Source: Ruminococcus sp. HUN007
GTDB taxonomy: Bacteria; Bacillota; Clostridia; Oscillospirales; Ruminococcaceae
Assembly: GCF_000712055.1 (NCBI RefSeq)
Contig: NZ_JOOA01000002.1
Span: 2,480,001-2,544,000 of the forward strand
Length of the DNA stretch: 64,000 nucleotides
Reading direction: 5' to 3'
Made by a program: the position numbers and the translations under genes. The notes under the pieces were generated by a model that saw only the letters and a list, made by a program, of their open reading frames with translations, was not told where the DNA came from and did not search any database. Position 1 is the stretch's first letter. Every line of letters begins with the position of its first letter. Shown one piece after another: positions 40,735-50,173 of the stretch.

Positions 40735-43700
40735 AGATCTCATAACTGAAAACGGGGTGCTTGTAAGTTACACAGGCGGGGAACACAGTGTCACCGTGCC
40801 GGAAGGTATTACTGCAATAGGTGCCGGTGCTTTTAAAGGCATGGCATGGATAACAGACATTACACTTCCGGAAGGACTTACAGAGATACAGGAAAATGCC
40901 TTTAAAGGCTGCAGAAAGCTTGAACGTATAAATTTTCCGGACAGTCTTGAAACGATAGGAGATCTGGCTTTTCACAGATGTCATTCACTTGTCTCAGTGC
41001 TGCTTCCGGATTCGGTAAAAGCTCTGGGAAAAGGCACTTTTCTTTTCTGTGACAGCCTGCAGACCATAAGGGCTTACGGTGTAAAGCGTCTCGAAATGCA
41101 GACCTTTGCGAATAATACGGGACTCTGCGAAATATCACTGAACAGTGGTATCGACTGCTCGAATTTTATGAAGGACGTCTTTACCGGCTGCCTCGGAATA
41201 AAGAAAATAAATCTTTCCGGCGGATTTTCATATCAGTCGGACAACCTTATGTCGGCGCTTATCTCAGAAACGGATGTTCATCCTGTTGTGCGTGCCATTG
41301 CCGGAAGTATCTATCAGTCACTTGAATACGAAGACGGCGTGCTGAATAAACTGAACGTTAATCTCCGGTCATTTGAACTCCCTCACGGGATAAAAACGAT
41401 AGGAAAAGGCTGCTTCTTTGATAAAAAGGGAATAGTGTCTTTGACATTACCTGACAGTCTTGAACGCATAAACGCCAATGCTTTCGGCAACTGCATAAAT
41501 CTTGAACAGATAACACTGAAAAATGACAGCGTCGTTATAGATGACGGTGCGTTCAGAGGCTGCAGTAATCTTAAGACTATTGACATCGGAAAAGAAAAAT
41601 ACTCAATAGGCGGAATAAGCTGCGGTGACGATATTCCGTATATCGTAAAACGCATCGGCAATCAGGTCATGAGTGACTTTTATATAAGCGGAAAAATACT
41701 CATGTCATACACGGGCAGCGAGGAACGTGTAACGATACCTGACGGTATAGAGATAATAGGCGAGAGCTGTTTCGAAGGAAACGAAAAGCTGGGCCGCGTT
41801 ATTATGAGCGATACAGTACGTGAGGTTCATGAAAATGCATTCAGAAACTGTGTATGCATGCAGTCTGCAGTGATGTCGGAAAACCTTCAGAAGATATGCC
41901 GCAGTGCTTTTGAAAACTGCAGAAAACTGATACGCTTCAACGTTCCTGAAAGTCTTCGTGAGACTGGTGATGCAGCATTCAGAGGCTGCGTAAGCCTTGA
42001 AGTTGCCGGATTTGAAACAGGAACATCACCGACAGTACGCGAACCGGAGAGAGCATACGGCAGTGATGACATAGCTCCGTACAGTTTCTGCGATGATAAA
42101 ACAATCACGGAGTTTGTATGCGACAAACCAGTGGTTATCGGTAAATATGCATTTTCGGCATGTCCGGAACTTAAGTCCGTGGTAATAAATGCACCGGGGT
42201 GCATTATTGAAAAATACGCCTTTGAAAAATGTCCGTCTCTTAAAAAGGTGAGCGTGCTTGCAGGCAGAATCGAAAAAGGCGCATTTGCGTACTGCAGAGC
42301 TCTTGAAGAAGCAGAGATAAGCGGAGTATCCATGCTTGAAAGCGAAGTGTTTGCAGGCTGCACGTCATTAAGAAAGGTAAAGGTCTCAGAAGAGGTATCC
42401 GGGATAGGAAGACGCTGCTTTGATGAGTGCGTGTGCCTTGAAAGCTTTGATCTTACGAACATCCGCGTAATAGGCGAGCGCGCATTTGAACGCTGTGACA
42501 GTCTGGCTGAGATCAGGCTTACCTGTGCGGATACAGGCTATCACGCATTTGCCGATTGTTCGGCTCTAAAAACAATAATCACCGATTCCCGTACATCTTT
42601 TCAGAGCGGTGCTTTTCGCGGCTGTACATCTGCAGATACGGTAATCCTTGACGGAACAGCATATCATTTCTCGCGTTTTGCACAGAGCATGAACAGTGCC
42701 GGAAACCAGTATCCGTTAAGAGTTCAGGAGATCATAGGCAGCGTGTATTCCTGCTTTGAGGTCGATTCAAAGTACGGCATTGCAAAATACACAGGAGATG
42801 CTTTAAAGGTGCGTATCCCGGACGATATAGTTTCAGCCGGGGACGAGGCTTTCCGTGACCATCTTCGTGTAACGGATATAATCTTTCCGGCTGGCTTTAA
42901 GCACAGCGGCAAGCTGACGTTTGCGGGAACAGGCTGGCTTGAAAAAAGACGTGCCGAAGTCCGTTACAACATCGTAAACGGTCTGCTCATAGATGCAGTC
43001 GGCTGCGGTGAAACGGCTGAGATACCTGATGAGGCTGAAAGGATATGCAGCTGGGCATTTGCCGGCAATACGGAACTGAAGGAGCTTATCCTTAAAAAGG
43101 ATCGTATTGCGGTCGATGTATTTGCATTCAGAAACTGTATCAATCTGAAAAAGATACTGTTTTCAGACGGGAAAACATATACGCTTGAAAAAGTATCCGA
43201 TATCACGGAAAAGGATTATCCTGATCTGGTAAGACGTATATTTGCCGAGTGTATAAACTGTTTCAAGCTGAATAAGAACGCTGTTCTTGAAGAGAGTACA
43301 GGCAATATACGGAATCTTGTATTTCCTGGAGGAATACGTGAGATAGCCGATGAGGTCTACAAGGAATGTAATCTTCTTGAAACGATAGTGCTTTCAGATG
43401 AGACCGTCAAAATAGGAAAGTCGGCGTTCAAAAGCAGCAGGTGGCTGAAAACTGTACAGAATGCGGGAAGAGTCACAGAGATTGGTGCTCAGGCATTCAG
43501 CGGCTGCAAAAACCTTGAAAGTATCGACGTTTCCGATGACCTTGTCACTATTGGAAAAAGAGCGTTTGAGCACTGCTGCAGTCTTAAGGAGATACATTTA
43601 TCCTCAGAACTTACTGAGATACCGGAAAGAGCTTTTTTCAGATGTAAAAGTCTGAAGAGGATATTGATCCCTGAGTCAGTAAAGAAAATCGGCCCTCAGG

Positions 43701-43798
43701 CATTTGCCTTCTGTGAGAAACTTGAGGAAGTAGCATTCGCTGACCGTGACAGTGTAGATATTGCTGAAGATGCATTTGCGTGGTGTGATAAACTATGA
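40727..43798 (+). CDS. BspA-like leucine-rich-repeat protein (LRR_5), 1023 aa
   Basis: At least 25 repeats of about 23 residues of the type 'IGAGAFKGMAWITDITLPEGLTE' and 'IGDLAFHRCHSLVSVLLPDS' run through the whole protein. Spacer segments without the consensus appear around residues 190-215 and 640-670. There is no signal peptide and no cell-wall anchor, so unlike many BspA proteins it is probably cytoplasmic. It is flanked by 8-nt and 4-nt overlaps with dus and the aldo/keto reductase gene, so it is translated with metabolic genes. A scaffold or binding role is likely but no partner can be named. Confidence 0.88.
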   Translation: MHEDLITENGVLVSYTGGEHSVTVPEGITAIGAGAFKGMAWITDITLPEGLTEIQENAFKGCRKLERINFPDSLETIGDLAFHRCHSLVSVLLPDSVKALGKGTFLFCDSLQTIRAYGVKRLEMQTFANNTGLCEISLNSGIDCSNFMKDVFTGCLGIKKINLSGGFSYQSDNLMSALISETDVHPVVRAIAGSIYQSLEYEDGVLNKLNVNLRSFELPHGIKTIGKGCFFDKKGIVSLTLPDSLERINANAFGNCINLEQITLKNDSVVIDDGAFRGCSNLKTIDIGKEKYSIGGISCGDDIPYIVKRIGNQVMSDFYISGKILMSYTGSEERVTIPDGIEIIGESCFEGNEKLGRVIMSDTVREVHENAFRNCVCMQSAVMSENLQKICRSAFENCRKLIRFNVPESLRETGDAAFRGCVSLEVAGFETGTSPTVREPERAYGSDDIAPYSFCDDKTITEFVCDKPVVIGKYAFSACPELKSVVINAPGCIIEKYAFEKCPSLKKVSVLAGRIEKGAFAYCRALEEAEISGVSMLESEVFAGCTSLRKVKVSEEVSGIGRRCFDECVCLESFDLTNIRVIGERAFERCDSLAEIRLTCADTGYHAFADCSALKTIITDSRTSFQSGAFRGCTSADTVILDGTAYHFSRFAQSMNSAGNQYPLRVQEIIGSVYSCFEVDSKYGIAKYTGDALKVRIPDDIVSAGDEAFRDHLRVTDIIFPAGFKHSGKLTFAGTGWLEKRRAEVRYNIVNGLLIDAVGCGETAEIPDEAERICSWAFAGNTELKELILKKDRIAVDVFAFRNCINLKKILFSDGKTYTLEKVSDITEKDYPDLVRRIFAECINCFKLNKNAVLEESTGNIRNLVFPGGIREIADEVYKECNLLETIVLSDETVKIGKSAFKSSRWLKTVQNAGRVTEIGAQAFSGCKNLESIDVSDDLVTIGKRAFEHCCSLKEIHLSSELTEIPERAFFRCKSLKRILIPESVKKIGPQAFAFCEKLEEVAFADRDSVDIAEDAFAWCDKL

Positions 43799-44847
43799 GA
43801 TACAGAGAACTCGGAAATACAGGACTTATGGTATCGGAAACAGGTTTTGGAACGATACCGGTACTGAGCGGAAATGTTCCCGTTCTTCCGGATTACTACA
43901 GTCCTGATCTTGATGAAGCAGTTGAGATAATGATGTGCGCATACAGAATGGGATGCAATTTCTACGACACAGCTATTCCTGAAGAATACGGCGATGCGGA
44001 GTACAAACTCGGTGTTTTTGCAGAGAAGGCAGGACGAGAGAATATCATCATTTCTGACAAGGCAAGATTCATGGACGGAAATGATATGTTCCGCGAAGTT
44101 ATGAGATCAGCCGAAAATCTTGGTACCGATCCGGACATTTACTTTGTCCATCAGGTGGATGAGGACAACCAGGATGAAACATTCAGCAGATACGGAGCAC
44201 TCGATGCACTGTGTGATCTTAAGAAAGCCGGCGTAATAAAATATACCGGCATTGCAACACATTACTACAGTGTTGCAGAACGTTCCGCACGTGATGACAG
44301 GGTGGACGTGATACAGACCAGCGGCAATATAATGGAGCGCGGTATAATCGACCGGATTGCGGAGAAAGATATTTTTAAAAGCAAGGGACTCATTCTGAAT
44401 AAAGTGTATGCAGCCGGATGTCTTCTTAATGTGTTCAGTCCGGCCGAGCTTATTGGAGGCATCCTTCACTGGCCTTTTTCCTGTGCACTTATCGGAATAG
44501 GGACTGTCGGACAGGCAGAAGCAGCAATGAAAGAGGATTTTTCCCCTCGGGAGTTTTCCTTTGAGGAGGTCATAAAAAGACTGTCAGAGCATTTTACACC
44601 TGTCGGCTGCACAAGATGTCAGCGCTGCGTGTGCCCGAAAGGATACGAAGTCCATATCATGCTCAGACAGTATAATTATTATCATCTCGGAAAGCACTAC
44701 TGGGCAAGGAAAAAACTCAGACTCAACATCGAAGAAGTATATGAAAGCTGCATGAAGTGCACGGAAAGACAGTGCATGAAAGACTGTCCGCGTAAATTAA
44801 GGATACCTGAACTGATTGAAATGATACACGATTTTGTAACACGGTGA
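43795..44847 (+). CDS. Aldo/keto reductase with C-terminal 4Fe-4S cluster motif
   Basis: The 350-aa protein starts with the AKR signature MRYRELGNTGLMVSETGFGT. It continues with YRMGCNFYDTAIPEEYGDAE (catalytic Asp/Tyr region; the family lysine is at IIISDKAR) and IYFVHQVDE. The C-terminus has two cysteine clusters, CTRCQRCVCPKGYEV and CMKCTERQCMKDCPRKL, resembling ferredoxin-type iron-sulfur sites found in a common Clostridial AKR subfamily. The substrate is unknown. ATGA overlap with the LRR gene. Terminator-like hairpins follow at 44857-44953. Confidence 0.88.
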   Translation: MRYRELGNTGLMVSETGFGTIPVLSGNVPVLPDYYSPDLDEAVEIMMCAYRMGCNFYDTAIPEEYGDAEYKLGVFAEKAGRENIIISDKARFMDGNDMFREVMRSAENLGTDPDIYFVHQVDEDNQDETFSRYGALDALCDLKKAGVIKYTGIATHYYSVAERSARDDRVDVIQTSGNIMERGIIDRIAEKDIFKSKGLILNKVYAAGCLLNVFSPAELIGGILHWPFSCALIGIGTVGQAEAAMKEDFSPREFSFEEVIKRLSEHFTPVGCTRCQRCVCPKGYEVHIMLRQYNYYHLGKHYWARKKLRLNIEEVYESCMKCTERQCMKDCPRKLRIPELIEMIHDFVTR

Positions 44848-44856
44848 TAAACAAAA

Positions 44857-44953
44857 ACAGCCCTCTCCGTATGGGGGGAGGACTGTAAGAAGGGGTTACG
44901 GGGCGAAGCCCCGTAACCCCTTCACTCTGCAATCCGGCGAATCCGGATTGCAG
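44857..44953. repeat. Triple-hairpin intergenic element between convergent operons
   Basis: Three inverted repeats lie side by side: ACAGCCCTCTCC with GGGGGGAGGACTGT, GGGGTTACGGGG-CGAAG-CCCCGTAACCCC, and CTGCAATCCGG-CGAAT-CCGGATTGCAG. The last two share CGAA/T loops with the element at 52934-53050. The element probably acts as a bidirectional terminator between the aldo/keto reductase gene and dnaJ. Confidence 0.65.
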
Positions 44954-44955
44954 AC

Positions 44956-46128
44956 TTAATTCTTATCTTTGAAACGTTCCTTGAATTCCTTGAGCTTGTC
45001 AAAGAAATTCTTCTTCTTCTCGTAATTCTTGTCTTCAAGTGAAGCTTCGAATTCCTTGAGGAGTTCCTTCTGTTTCTTGTCAAGGTTCTTAGGAACTTCA
45101 ACATATACTTTAACGTACTGGTCACCGCGTTCTGAACGCTGGAGCTTCTTGACACCCTTGCCTTTGAGTCTGAAGACTGTACCGGTCTGTGTGCCTTCGC
45201 CGATCGAGTACTTGACATTGCCGTCGATAGTAGGAACGACAAGTTCATCACCCATTACAGCCTGTGCATATGTGATCGGAATCTCGCAGTGGATATCATA
45301 TTCCTCACGTTCAAAGAGAGGATGATTCTTTACACGTACACCAACATTAAGGTTTCCGCTTGGTCCGCCGTTTACACCGGCATCACCCTGACCGCTTACG
45401 CGGAGCATCTGTCCGTCATCGATACCTGCCGGAATGTCAACTGAAAGTGACTTTGAAACACGTACACGACCGTTGCCGCCGCACTTTGAACAAGGATTTG
45501 AAACGATCTTTCCTTTGCCGCCGCATTTTGAACATACTTTCTGTGATGAGATCACGCCGAAAGGAGTTCTCTGAGCGACCTTGACCTGACCTCGTCCGTT
45601 ACATTCAGGACAGGTCTGCGGAGTTGAACCGGCTGATGCGCCTGTACCTTTACAGTCAGGACATTTGTCGAGACGGTTGATCTTGATCTCGCGCTTAACA
45701 CCCATGCAGGCTTCCATAAATTCAATTGTAACGGTTGTGTCAACGTCCTGTCCGCGTCTCGGTGCATCGGCACGTGATCTTGTGCTGCCTCCGAAGCCGC
45801 CGCCAAAACCGCCTCCGAAGAGGTTTTCGAATATGTCACCCATGTCGCCGAAAGGATTGAATCCGGCACCGCCGTTAAATCCGCCGCCGCCGTAGTTAGG
45901 ATCAACACCGGCATGGCCGAACTGGTCATAGCGTTCCTTCTTTGACGGGTCTGAGAGGACCTCATAAGCTTCATTGACTTCCTTGAACTTTTCTGCACAG
46001 TCCTTGTCGTCAGGATGAAGATCCGGATGATACTTTCTTGCGAGCGAACGATAAGCTTTTTTTATCTCATCTGCACTTGCGTTTTTCTGTACGCCAAGCA
46101 CTTCATAGTAGTCTCTTTTGTCAGCCAT
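44956..46128 (-). CDS. dnaJ: Chaperone protein DnaJ
   Basis: Co-chaperone that stimulates DnaK ATPase and delivers clients. The 390-aa protein has the J-domain with HPD ([10 protein letters not shown]), a Gly/Phe-rich region ([20 protein letters not shown]), and four CxxCxGxG zinc-finger units starting [10 protein letters not shown]. The two C-terminal substrate-binding domains end in a Lys-rich tail. It is the last gene of the hrcA-grpE-dnaK-dnaJ operon, 183 bp after dnaK. That gap has no gene and includes a GGAAACACTGATTT remnant of the repeat family seen at 52934. Confidence 0.97.
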   Translation of the reverse strand: MADKRDYYEVLGVQKNASADEIKKAYRSLARKYHPDLHPDDKDCAEKFKEVNEAYEVLSDPSKKERYDQFGHAGVDPNYGGGGFNGGAGFNPFGDMGDIFENLFGGGFGGGFGGSTRSRADAPRRGQDVDTTVTIEFMEACMGVKREIKINRLDKCPDCKGTGASAGSTPQTCPECNGRGQVKVAQRTPFGVISSQKVCSKCGGKGKIVSNPCSKCGGNGRVRVSKSLSVDIPAGIDDGQMLRVSGQGDAGVNGGPSGNLNVGVRVKNHPLFEREEYDIHCEIPITYAQAVMGDELVVPTIDGNVKYSIGEGTQTGTVFRLKGKGVKKLQRSERGDQYVKVYVEVPKNLDKKQKELLKEFEASLEDKNYEKKKNFFDKLKEFKERFKDKN

Positions 46129-46311
46129 ATGTTCCTCCGTTTTATTGCATAAGTTATGGAAACACTGATTTGAACGGAAATCCGCGCTTCCTTTATTTAA
46201 ATGATAAGATAGCAGTCCGGTTCACCTGGACTGATGTGCTTCCTTATAATACAAGGACAGAGCGGATGAGTGATCCGCCCTGAAATCCTGTTTTAAAAAT
46301 TCGTATTATGA

Positions 46312-48171
46312 TCAGGCTTCTGTGTAGTCAGCATCAACTACGTTGTCATCCTTCTTGTCGTTTGCGTTGCCTGCATCAGCAGCACCGCCTGCAAATCCGC
46401 CTGCAGCAGCATTAGGATCCTGACCGGCAGCTGCGCCTGCAGCCTGGTAAACCTTTGATGAAAGATCGTAGAATGCCTTCTGGAGTTCTTCTGTCTTAGC
46501 CTTGATGTCGTCAACATTGTCAGCCTTGAGAGCAGCCTTGAGAGCTTCGAGCTTGCTTTCGATAGGAGCCTTGTCTTCAGCGCTTACCTTGTCGCCGAAT
46601 TCGCCGAGAGCCTTTTCGCACTGGAATACGAGGTTTTCACCGTTGTTCTTTGCGTCAACGTCTTCACGTCTCTTCTTGTCTTCTTCAGCGAACTGTTCAG
46701 CTTCCTTGACAGCCTTGTCGATATCTTCCTTGGACATGTTTGTTGAAGCTGTGATAGAAATGTTCTGTTCCTTGCCTGTGCCGAGGTCCTTTGCAGAAAC
46801 GTGTACGATACCGTTCTGGTCGATATCGAATGTAACTTCGATCTGTGGGATTCCTCTTGGTGCAGGAGCGATACCGTCGAGACGGAACATACCGAGCTGC
46901 TTGTTATCCTTTGCGAATTCACGTTCACCCTGGAGGATGTTGATGTCAACGGCGCTCTGGTTATCAGCTGCAGTTGAGAAGATCTGTGACTTCTTTGTAG
47001 GAATTGTTGTATTTCTTTCGATGATCTTTGTGCATACACCGCCCATTGTTTCAAGGCCGAGTGAAAGTGGTGTTACGTCGAGGAGGAGGAGACCTTCCTT
47101 AACGTCGCCGCCGAGTACACCGCCCTGGTAAGCAGCACCGAGAGCAACGCATTCGTCAGGGTTGATACCCTTGAATGGATCCTTGCCGATACGCTTCTTG
47201 ACAGCTTCCTGAACTGCAGGGATTCTTGAAGAACCACCAACGAGGAGAACCTTGTTGAGGTCGCTTGCTGAAAGACCGCTGTCGCTGAGAGCCTGGTCAA
47301 CAGGTCCCATTGTAGCCTGAACGAGGTCTGCAGTGAGTTCGTTGAACTTAGCCTGTGTAAGTGTGAGGTCGAGGTGCTTAGGGCCTGAAGCATCAGCTGA
47401 GATGAACGGGAGGTTGATGTTTGAAGTTGTTGTTGATGAGAGTTCGATCTTAGCCTTTTCAGCAGCCTCCTTGAGTCTCTGCATAGCGAGCTTGTCGCCT
47501 GAGAGGTCAATACCTTCTGCCTGCTTGAACTCTGCAACCATCCAGTCGATGATTCTCTGGTCGAAGTCGTCACCGCCGAGACGGTTGTTACCTGCTGTAG
47601 CAAGAACTTCTGTTACGCCGTCGCCCATTTCGATGATGGATACGTCGAATGTACCGCCGCCGAGGTCGTAAACCATGATCTTCTGGTCATCTTCCTTGTC
47701 GATACCGTACGAAAGAGCAGCTGCTGTAGGTTCGTTGATGATACGCTTAACTGTAAGACCAGCGATCTGACCAGCGTCCTTTGTAGCCTGTCTCTGTGAG
47801 TCTGTGAAGTAAGCAGGAACAGTGATAACTGCTTCTGTAACCTTTTCGCCGAGATATGCTTCAGCGTCAGCCTTCAGCTTCTGAAGGATCATTGCTGAGA
47901 TCTCCTGTGGTGTGTACTTCTTGCCGTCTATATCTACCTTGTAGTCTGAACCCATGTGACGCTTGATGGAGATGATAGTCTTGTCAGGGTTTGTGATAGC
48001 CTGATGCTTTGCTGTCTGACCAACAAGTCTTTCGCCGTTCTTTGTGAATGCAACTACTGAAGGAGTTGTTCTTGCACCTTCTGAGTTAGGGATAACTACT
48101 GAGTTACCGCCTTCCATAACTGCTACGCATGAGTTTGTTGTACCTAAGTCAATACCAATGATCTTTCCCAT
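46312..48171 (-). CDS. dnaK: Chaperone protein DnaK (Hsp70)
   Basis: The 619-aa ATP-dependent chaperone has a full nucleotide-binding domain ([55 protein letters not shown]), the linker [15 protein letters not shown], a substrate-binding domain and a Gly/Ala-rich tail ending [12 protein letters not shown]. Highly biased codon use (CTC, AAG, GCT) indicates strong expression. It lies downstream of grpE and is controlled by HrcA through the CIRCE at 49921. Confidence 0.98.
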   Translation of the reverse strand: MGKIIGIDLGTTNSCVAVMEGGNSVVIPNSEGARTTPSVVAFTKNGERLVGQTAKHQAITNPDKTIISIKRHMGSDYKVDIDGKKYTPQEISAMILQKLKADAEAYLGEKVTEAVITVPAYFTDSQRQATKDAGQIAGLTVKRIINEPTAAALSYGIDKEDDQKIMVYDLGGGTFDVSIIEMGDGVTEVLATAGNNRLGGDDFDQRIIDWMVAEFKQAEGIDLSGDKLAMQRLKEAAEKAKIELSSTTTSNINLPFISADASGPKHLDLTLTQAKFNELTADLVQATMGPVDQALSDSGLSASDLNKVLLVGGSSRIPAVQEAVKKRIGKDPFKGINPDECVALGAAYQGGVLGGDVKEGLLLLDVTPLSLGLETMGGVCTKIIERNTTIPTKKSQIFSTAADNQSAVDINILQGEREFAKDNKQLGMFRLDGIAPAPRGIPQIEVTFDIDQNGIVHVSAKDLGTGKEQNISITASTNMSKEDIDKAVKEAEQFAEEDKKRREDVDAKNNGENLVFQCEKALGEFGDKVSAEDKAPIESKLEALKAALKADNVDDIKAKTEELQKAFYDLSSKVYQAAGAAAGQDPNAAAGGFAGGAADAGNANDKKDDNVVDADYTEA

Positions 48172-48257
48172 AACTGATTCATCCTTTCAATCTGAATGTT
48201 TATATTTGTTTATTGTTTGTTTGCGTTTTAATATCCTGTCATCAGAATGATCTGTGA

Positions 48258-48842
48258 TCAGGCGGTTACTGCAACCATTGCAGTTCTTATTACTCTGTCG
48301 CCGAGTTTGTATCCCTTCTGGAATACCTCGCATACAGTGTCAGATTCGGCGTCTTCGCTTTCCACCTGCTTGATGGCGTTGTGGAAGTTCGGATCAAATG
48401 GTGCGCCGAGTGCTTCTATTTCTGTTACTCCGAGCTTTTCGAGAATGCCGTTGAGCTGAGTGAAGATCATTTCAACACCCTTCTTGAAGTTTTCATCCTC
48501 GCACGGAGCATCGAGTGCTCTTTCGAAGTTGTCCAGAGCGGGGAGGATAGCGCCTATTGTTTTTGCTGCGGAATCTCCGTATGCTTCAGTTTTTTCTCTT
48601 GAAGTTCTCTTTCTGAAGTTGTCGAACTCAGCGAAAAGTCTCATGTAATTGTCCTTTTCCTTTTTAAGTTCTTCCTCAAGTGCAGTGACTTTTGCATCAG
48701 CACTTTCTTCCGGCGATGCTTCAGAAGTTTCCTCCGCTGTTTCTGCATTTTCTGCGGCAGCTTCTTCTGCTTCGTTTTCAGAAGCTTCGTTCACTTCGAG
48801 TTCCTTTTCTGAAGTTTCTTCTGCGTGCTTTTTCTTACTCAT
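48258..48842 (-). CDS. grpE: Nucleotide exchange factor GrpE
   Basis: GrpE releases ADP from DnaK. ATG at 48842 (MSKKKHAEETSEKELEVNEA) is chosen because it overlaps the hrcA stop (ATGAGTAA); an upstream in-frame start lies inside hrcA. The 194-aa protein has a long acidic N-terminus, the coiled coil EEELKKEKDNYMRLFAEFDN, FRKRTSREK, and the beta domain ending with EVFQKGYKLGDRVIRTAMVAV. Confidence 0.96.
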   Translation of the reverse strand: MSKKKHAEETSEKELEVNEASENEAEEAAAENAETAEETSEASPEESADAKVTALEEELKKEKDNYMRLFAEFDNFRKRTSREKTEAYGDSAAKTIGAILPALDNFERALDAPCEDENFKKGVEMIFTQLNGILEKLGVTEIEALGAPFDPNFHNAIKQVESEDAESDTVCEVFQKGYKLGDRVIRTAMVAVTA

Positions 48843-49882
48843 TATTGTCTGGTTCCTTTCCCGCAGTTTCCGGAATTTCTCCGGTAAGAACATCTGTTAT
48901 CTTCTGCGTAAAATACTCTATATAAGGTATGATCTTTGCATAGTTGAGTCGCATCGGTCCGACTATTCCGAGTGAACCGGCTTCCTTGTCACCCTTGCGG
49001 TACTTTGAAACTATCATGCTCGAGTTGCCGATTATGAAGTCGTCATTTTCCTCACTGAACATTACCTGTATTCCGCTGAAACTGCTGTCAAGGAACTCAG
49101 CAAAATCATTTTTGTGTTCAATGAATCTTACTATCTCGTTCTTGTCAAAGTCGCTGCACGAGATCAGGTTGTTTTGTGCCGCTTATCGTAAGCTCATTGT
49201 GGAGAAGATCCTGTGAAAGTTCACACAGACCTTTTACCAGCGGAGCAAGGGTAATCATATAAGCACCGAGTGCTGTAATAAGTTTTTCCATTCGTTCTTC
49301 CGAGAGTTCCTCGATTGAAACACCCTGAAGATTTTCCTGAATGTAATGTGAAAAAAATGCGAGCTGTTCTTCATCAAGATCAAATTCAAGTCTGCATGCC
49401 TTGTTCTTGATACTGCCGTTTGATGTGATAAGCAGTATAAGGTAAAGACGCTTGCCGGTCGGAACAACATCAACCTTGGTGATGACTGAAAACTTAGGTG
49501 CGGAATTTGCAACTACAGAAGCGCATTTTGTGAGTTCCGCAAGAGCTTTTCCGGCACTTTGAATTATTGATTCTTCAGTGAGGTTTTCCTCTTCACCGAG
49601 CATTGCATCAAGTCTCTGACGTTCGCTTTCCGAGAGTTCCTCGACTGTCATCAGCTGATCTATGTACAGGCGGTATCCGTTGAATGTAGGAATTCGTCCT
49701 GCCGATGTGTGCGGCTGTTCAAGGTATCCGAGCTGTTCGAGAACAGACATGTCGTTTCGGATCGTGGCTGCTGAAACGTTGATGCCCGGTACTTTGGAAA
49801 TGGCCTTTGAACCAACAGGCTCGCCTGTAAGAATATATTCATCTACAACAGCTGCCAGTATTTTTAGCTTTCGTTCATCCAT
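48835..49882 (-). CDS. hrcA: Heat-inducible transcription repressor HrcA (frameshifted in this sequence)
   Basis: HrcA represses the operon by binding CIRCE. The N-terminal winged helix is clear (KILAAVVDEYILTGEPVGSK, VSAATIRNDMSVLEQLGYLE, PHTSAGRIPTFNGYRLYID). The frame breaks at a run of four T on plus (49172-49175). With three it continues as SGTNNLISCSDFDKNEIVRF and joins the C-terminal part SEENDDFIIGNSSMIVSKYR to 48835, giving the normal length of about 348 aa. As written, the 245-aa product lacks the C-terminal domain. A truncated HrcA would derepress chaperones, so an insertion error is the simpler explanation. Confidence 0.9.
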
Positions 49883-49920
49883 CTGAAAGCCTCCTGATTA
49901 GCAATATTGGTTCGTAAGTG

Positions 49921-49947
49921 TTAGCACTCTATCTCTCTGAGTGCTAA
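49921..49947. promoter_or_regulatory. CIRCE operator
   Basis: TTAGCACTC, nine bases, GAGTGCTAA: the perfect 9-9-9 HrcA-binding inverted repeat, 38 bp upstream of the hrcA start. Confidence 0.98.
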
Positions 49948-50055
49948 ATATAATTTAACATTATTTAAGGCGAATGTCAATAGGTTTATTCATCTTTGTT
50001 AAAACTGTCAAAGTAGATGCCCGAAATTTGAATCTGATGTTATTTGTGCACAAAA

Positions 50056-50084
50056 AAAGCGTCCCTTTTTTGCGGGACGCCGTA
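50056..50084 (-). terminator. Terminator after ppk
   Basis: GCGTCCC and GGGACGC form a stem with an AAAAAA-rich loop on the minus strand, followed by TTTTTTTGTG. The 226-bp gap 49948-50173 contains no gene. Confidence 0.75.
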
Positions 50085-50173
50085 ATGATTTTATTATCGT
50101 TTTGATGGTTACTCATTAGCACTCCCTTTACGGGAGAGATAAAAGTGCGGATACGCTGCGGTTTTAAACGAGG

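Noticed and set aside
40727..43798. LRR protein as a cell-surface adhesin
   Set aside because: No signal peptide or anchor is present, and the gene is translationally coupled to dus and an aldo/keto reductase gene, so surface location is not supported.
46502..47671. Long antisense ORFs of 112-209 codons across dnaK
   Set aside because: Shadows of strongly codon-biased dnaK; Ser/Arg/Leu-rich translations without start signals.
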